Of a stretch of 64,000 bases of DNA, positions 60,297 to 64,000 are shown piece by piece (within the stretch, counting starts at the first letter, position 1; every line of letters begins with the position of its first letter). The notes under the pieces are model-generated. The model was not told the origin of the DNA. It ran no database searches and saw nothing but the letters and a program-made list of their open reading frames with translations. The DNA is from Enterobacter genomosp. O (GTDB lineage Bacteria > Pseudomonadota > Gammaproteobacteria > Enterobacterales > Enterobacteriaceae), in the NCBI RefSeq assembly GCF_001022965.1, contig NZ_LECZ01000025.1:186001-250000 (forward strand), read 5' to 3'. Both the position numbers and the translations under genes were made by a program.

Positions 60297-62168
60297 TTAT
60301 AACCGCGAAAAAGCGTTGTCCTGACGCGGAGGCGCCACGAAATGCCCCGGTCCGACCTCGCGCAGCGTGACGCGTTCAACGGCCTCGCCGCGTTTACGAA
60401 TATTGCTCGGCATTTCATCCTGCAGCAGCACGCGCTGCCCGTGGCGATGCGCCGGATCGGCGACCGGAACCGCCGCGATGAGCTTGCGGGTGTACGGATG
60501 CTGCGGGTTCTCGAAGACCGCGCGTCGCGGCCCGATCTCCACGATCTGCCCCATGAACATCACCGCCACGCGATGGCTGATGCGCTCGACCACCGCCATA
60601 TCGTGCGAGATAAACAGAAAAGCGATGCCCATATCCCGCTGTAAATCGAGCAACAGATTGATGATTTGCGCCCGGATAGAGACATCCAGCGCCGAAACGG
60701 ACTCATCGGCAATCACCACTTTCGGGTTCAGCGCCAGCGCGCGGGCAATGCAGATTCGCTGCCGCTGTCCGCCGGAAAACTCGTGTGGATAACGCCAGGC
60801 GTGTTCCGGCTTCAGGCCAACGCGCTCCAGCAGCCAGGCGACGCGACGCTGTGCCGCGTCGCCGTCGAGCAGGTTATGCACGCGCAGCGGCTCCATGATC
60901 GAGTACCCCACCGTGTGGCGCGGGTCGAGGGAAGCATACGGGTCCTGGAAAATAAACTGAATATCCCGCCGCACCGCCTGCAGCCTGCTGTCCGGCAGGG
61001 TATCAATGCGCTCGCCGTTAAAGGTAATGCTGCCTTCCTGTGTTTCCACCAGACGGAGCAACGCGCGCCCGGTGGTGGACTTACCGCAGCCGGACTCCCC
61101 CACCAGCGCCAGGGTTTCGCCCGGCCATAAATCAAAACTGACGTTTTCCACCGCATGCACTTCGCGCTTTACGCGGTTCAACACGCCGCTGCGCAGCGGA
61201 AAACGGGTGACCAGATCGCGCACTTCAAGAATGGGCTTACCCGGCACCACCGTGTCCTGCTCGCGCTCGTCCTCCTCCTGCTCCGCCGCATCGAGAGAAA
61301 TCAGCGGGAAGCGGCGCGGCAAATCGCTACCGTTCATCGCCCCAAGACGCGGAACCGCCGCCAGCAGCGCTTTGGTATAGGGATGGACGGGCGCGTGAAA
61401 AATCTGCTCAACCGGGCCGGTTTCCACCGCGTTGCCCTTGTGCATAACCAGCACGCGATCGGCGATATCGGCGACCACGCCCATATCGTGGGTGATGAAT
61501 ATCACCCCCATCTCCATCTCCTGCTGCAGCACTTTGATGAGCTGCAGGATTTGCGCCTGAATCGTCACGTCCAGCGCCGTCGTCGGTTCATCGGCGATCA
61601 GCACCGCCGGACGGCAGGAGAGCGCCATGGCAATCATCACCCGCTGGCGCATGCCGCCGGAAAGCTGATGCGGGTAGCGCCCAAGGATGGCCTGCGCTTC
61701 CGGGATGCGCACCAGCTCCAGCATCCGTCTGGCTTCACGAAGCGCCTCATCGCCGCTCAGCCCCTGATGCAGGCGGATGGACTCGGCAATTTGTTCCCCC
61801 ACCGGGAAAACCGGATTGAGGGAGGTCATCGGCTCCTGGAAGATCATGGCAATATCCGCCCCGCGCACGCCCTGCATCTGCGAGCCGCTCAGCTCGTTTA
61901 GGTCAATGACCTGACGGTTGCGGCGGCGCAGGAGCATTTTCTCGCTGCGGATTTGCCCGCCCGTCTGCTCCAGCAGGCGCATCATCGCCAGCGCGGTGAC
62001 CGATTTACCGGAGCCGGACTCGCCAACAATCGCCAGCGTCTCGCCGCGCCTGAGCGAGAACGATAAATTCTGTACTGCGGGGATGAACTGCCGCTCTTCC
62101 TGAAACGCAATATTCAGCTGATGGACAGCCAGTACCTCGCGGTTGTCCAGCTCTTCACTGTGCGGCAC
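60297..62168 (-). CDS. gsiA: Glutathione ABC transporter ATP-binding protein GsiA
   Basis: A 623-residue fusion of two ABC ATPase domains (about 12-265 and 315-560), the same length as in E. coli. Walker A motifs are GESGSGKS (first) and GESGCGKS (second); signatures are LSGGMRQR and FSGGQRQR. Each half ends in an oligopeptide-transporter C-terminal region. The start is GTG, 11 bases after iaaA. It powers glutathione uptake with GsiBCD. Confidence 0.97.
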   Translation of the reverse strand: MPHSEELDNREVLAVHQLNIAFQEERQFIPAVQNLSFSLRRGETLAIVGESGSGKSVTALAMMRLLEQTGGQIRSEKMLLRRRNRQVIDLNELSGSQMQGVRGADIAMIFQEPMTSLNPVFPVGEQIAESIRLHQGLSGDEALREARRMLELVRIPEAQAILGRYPHQLSGGMRQRVMIAMALSCRPAVLIADEPTTALDVTIQAQILQLIKVLQQEMEMGVIFITHDMGVVADIADRVLVMHKGNAVETGPVEQIFHAPVHPYTKALLAAVPRLGAMNGSDLPRRFPLISLDAAEQEEDEREQDTVVPGKPILEVRDLVTRFPLRSGVLNRVKREVHAVENVSFDLWPGETLALVGESGCGKSTTGRALLRLVETQEGSITFNGERIDTLPDSRLQAVRRDIQFIFQDPYASLDPRHTVGYSIMEPLRVHNLLDGDAAQRRVAWLLERVGLKPEHAWRYPHEFSGGQRQRICIARALALNPKVVIADESVSALDVSIRAQIINLLLDLQRDMGIAFLFISHDMAVVERISHRVAVMFMGQIVEIGPRRAVFENPQHPYTRKLIAAVPVADPAHRHGQRVLLQDEMPSNIRKRGEAVERVTLREVGPGHFVAPPRQDNAFSRL

Positions 62169-62179
62169 GCGTTGCCCCC

Positions 62180-63118
62180 TTATTCACGATAGATCCCCGT
62201 GCTCGGCTCATCGCCGGCATATCCCCAGGCGCGATACATCCCTTCGCTGTTGAACGGCAGGGCCACGTTGCCCTCGCGATCCACCGCAATGAGCCCGCCG
62301 ACGCCGCCCAGGGCAGGTAGTTTTTCCATCACCACCCGCTCGCAGGCCTCACTGAGGCTTAAACCGCCGTAATCCATCAGCGCGGTGATGTCGTAGGCCG
62401 CGAGGGTGCGAATAAACACTTCCCCGGTTCCGGTACACGACACCGCCGCCGTCGCGTTATTGGCATAGCACCCGGCCCCCGGCAGCGGGCTGTCGCCGAC
62501 GCGCCCGGGCAGCTTGTTGGTCATGCCGCCCGTTGACGTCGCCGCCGCGAGGTTTCCGGCCTTATCGAGCGCCACCGCGCCGACCGTCCCCATTTTGGTG
62601 GTTTCATCGAGCGGTGCGGAGTGGTCCAGCTGCGTCATGCCCGCCGAACGGGCCTCCAGCAGCTGCTGGTAGCGCGCTTCCGTGGAAAAAAGATCGGGCG
62701 ATACCGACTCCATCCCGTGTTCGAAGGCAAACGCCTCAGCCCCGGCGCCGGTCAGCAGCACGTGCGGGCTCTCTTCCATCACCAGACGCGCCGCCAGCAC
62801 CGGATTACGCAGGCGACTGACGCCCGCCACGGCCCCCGCTTTCAGGGTGATACCGTCCATTACGCAGGCGTCCAGCTCGTGCGTTTCATCCCGGGTAAAG
62901 ACCGACCCGATCCCCGCATTAAATAGCGGACACTCTTCCAGCAGGCGCACCGCCTCGGTGACCACGTCCAGCGCGCTCTCGCCCGCTTCCAGCATTTTCT
63001 GGCCTGTTTCGACAATGGCGTACAGCGCGTCAATGTAGCGCTTTTCCTGTTCGGGACTGAGCTGTGCACGGGTGATTGCCCCGGCGCCGCCATGAATTGC
63101 GATTACCGCATTAACCAT
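62180..63118 (-). CDS. iaaA: Isoaspartyl peptidase / L-asparaginase IaaA
   Basis: A 312-residue Ntn-hydrolase. It self-cleaves before T178 ([11 protein letters not shown]), which becomes the catalytic nucleophile. It removes isoaspartyl residues from dipeptides and degrades asparagine. The ATG at 63118 is preferred because [13 protein letters not shown] aligns with the E. coli start; ATG at 63124 and GTG at 63127 are alternatives. It is the first gene of iaaA-gsiABCD, which suits a peptide-salvage and glutathione-use operon. Confidence 0.94.
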   Translation of the reverse strand: MVNAVIAIHGGAGAITRAQLSPEQEKRYIDALYAIVETGQKMLEAGESALDVVTEAVRLLEECPLFNAGIGSVFTRDETHELDACVMDGITLKAGAVAGVSRLRNPVLAARLVMEESPHVLLTGAGAEAFAFEHGMESVSPDLFSTEARYQQLLEARSAGMTQLDHSAPLDETTKMGTVGAVALDKAGNLAAATSTGGMTNKLPGRVGDSPLPGAGCYANNATAAVSCTGTGEVFIRTLAAYDITALMDYGGLSLSEACERVVMEKLPALGGVGGLIAVDREGNVALPFNSEGMYRAWGYAGDEPSTGIYRE

Positions 63119-63306
63119 TCGCATCACCCGTTAGCCTGATTCGCGGCTTTTTCTATAAATATCATTATCGTCGATGAAACTTCAGATGATTTTTGAATAT
63201 AGAAAGACGCAACTGTGATGTAAAGCGTACACCCTCCGGGTCATACTGTTAGTGGCACTTTTCTGCCATAATGGACGCTTTCGTTGTTACTGTGCAGGAG
63301 CCCACC
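63119..63306. promoter_or_regulatory. Divergent promoter region iaaA / moeA
   Basis: A 188-base spacer with promoters for both directions. The stretch TTTTTCTATAAATATCATTATC (first 20 bases at about 63147) is A/T-rich. No riboswitch-like structure was identified. A GCAGGAG ribosome site lies nine bases before the moeA ATG. Confidence 0.45.
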
Positions 63307-64000
63307 ATGGATTTTACCGCCGGACTGATGCCGCTTGAGACGGCACTCACGCAGATGCTTGACCGACTTTCCCCGCTGCAGGACGTTGAAACGTTGCCCC
63401 TCGTGCGCTGTTTTGGGCGTATTGCCGCGCGCGATATCGTCTCCCCGCTTAACGTACCGGGATTCGATAACTCAGCGATGGACGGTTATGCGGTGCGTCT
63501 GGCAGATCTCCAGACGGGCCAGGTGCTCCCCGTAGCGGGTAAAGCCTTCGCCGGCCAGCCGTTTAACGGTGAGTGGCCTGCGGGCACCTGCGTGCGCATT
63601 ATGACCGGCGCGCCGGTACCGGTTGGCTGCGACGCCGTGGTGATGCAGGAAGAGACCGAACAGACCGACGACGGCGTGCGTTTTACCGCGAACGTTAAAG
63701 CGGGCCAGAACATCCGTCGTACCGGCGAGGACATTACCCTCGGCGCGACGGTCTTTGCCGCCGGACAGAAGCTGACGGTGGGTGAACTGCCCGTGCTGGC
63801 GTCGCTCGGCATTGCCGAAGTCGACGTTATCCGTAAGGTGCGCGTCGCCGTTTTCTCCACCGGCGACGAGCTTCAGCTTCCGGGCCAGCCGCTGCAGGAC
63901 GGACAGATTTACGACACCAACCGTCTGGCGGTACACCTGATGCTGGAGCAGCTGGGCTGCGAGGTGATCAACCTCGGGATTATTCCTGACGATCCGGAAA
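63307..64000 (+). CDS. moeA: Molybdopterin molybdenumtransferase MoeA (5' part)
   Basis: The first 231 codons of moeA; the gene runs off the window end. MoeA inserts molybdate into adenylylated molybdopterin, the last step of Mo cofactor synthesis. The N-terminal blocks [25 protein letters not shown] and [11 protein letters not shown], and the start of the MoCF-binding domain ([28 protein letters not shown]), closely match E. coli MoeA. It is divergent from iaaA. No defect is visible in this part. Confidence 0.97.
   Translation, partial: MDFTAGLMPLETALTQMLDRLSPLQDVETLPLVRCFGRIAARDIVSPLNVPGFDNSAMDGYAVRLADLQTGQVLPVAGKAFAGQPFNGEWPAGTCVRIMTGAPVPVGCDAVVMQEETEQTDDGVRFTANVKAGQNIRRTGEDITLGATVFAAGQKLTVGELPVLASLGIAEVDVIRKVRVAVFSTGDELQLPGQPLQDGQIYDTNRLAVHLMLEQLGCEVINLGIIPDDPE

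Overview
The window is a chromosomal segment of an enteric bacterium, most likely Enterobacter (E. cloacae complex) or a close relative. The evidence is gene order: read in reverse, it follows the E. coli K-12 map from moeA to ltaE (moeA, iaaA, gsiABCD, rimO, bssR, yliI, gstB, dacC, deoR, ybjG, mdfA, ybjI, ybjJ, rcdA, rybB, ybjL, ybjM, grxA, nfsA, rimK, ybjN, potFGHI, ybjO, rlmC, artJ, artMQIP, ybjP, ybjQ, amiD, ybjS, ybjT, ltaE). The coding sequence is GC-rich and REP-type repeats are typical of this group. The genus is an inference from memory of these families; no database search was run.

Region 1 (1-2640) holds the end of ltaE plus ybjT and ybjS. Region 2 (about 2745-22480) is a large insertion between ybjS and amiD. 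It carries a GH19 chitinase, a small lytic transglycosylase, a GH18 chitinase with PKD and chitin-binding domains, a type II secretion operon gspCDEFGHIJKLMO on the minus strand, the divergent gspAB pair, and a Crp-like winged-helix regulator overlapping the end of gspB. It reads as one chitin-utilisation module: the T2SS would export the two chitinases, and GspAB and perhaps the transglycosylase would open peptidoglycan for the secretin. The secretin gene gspD is interrupted by one in-frame ochre codon, so the machine may be dead in this isolate unless the codon is suppressed or is a sequence error. GspA also lacks Walker motifs.

Region 3 (22481-41925) is mostly core: peptidoglycan amidase amiD, arginine transport (art), an extra two-component system between REP elements, rlmC, putrescine transport (pot), rimK, nfsA, grxA, ybjM and ybjL. 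Region 4 (41930-45162) starts with the sigma-E-dependent sRNA RybB. An arsRBC arsenic-resistance cassette and an unusual SDR-fold protein follow, inserted before rcdA.

Region 5 (45159-64000) is again core: rcdA, ybjJ, ybjI, the multidrug pump mdfA, two tandem PAP2 phosphatases (the second is ybjG), deoR, dacC, gstB, a frameshifted yliI, bssR, rimO, the glutathione importer gsiABCD with iaaA, and the start of moeA. Relative to E. coli K-12 as I recall it, ybjC, ybjH and the yliE/yliF (pdeI/dgcI) pair are missing. No tRNA, rRNA, CRISPR array, insertion sequence or prophage was seen.
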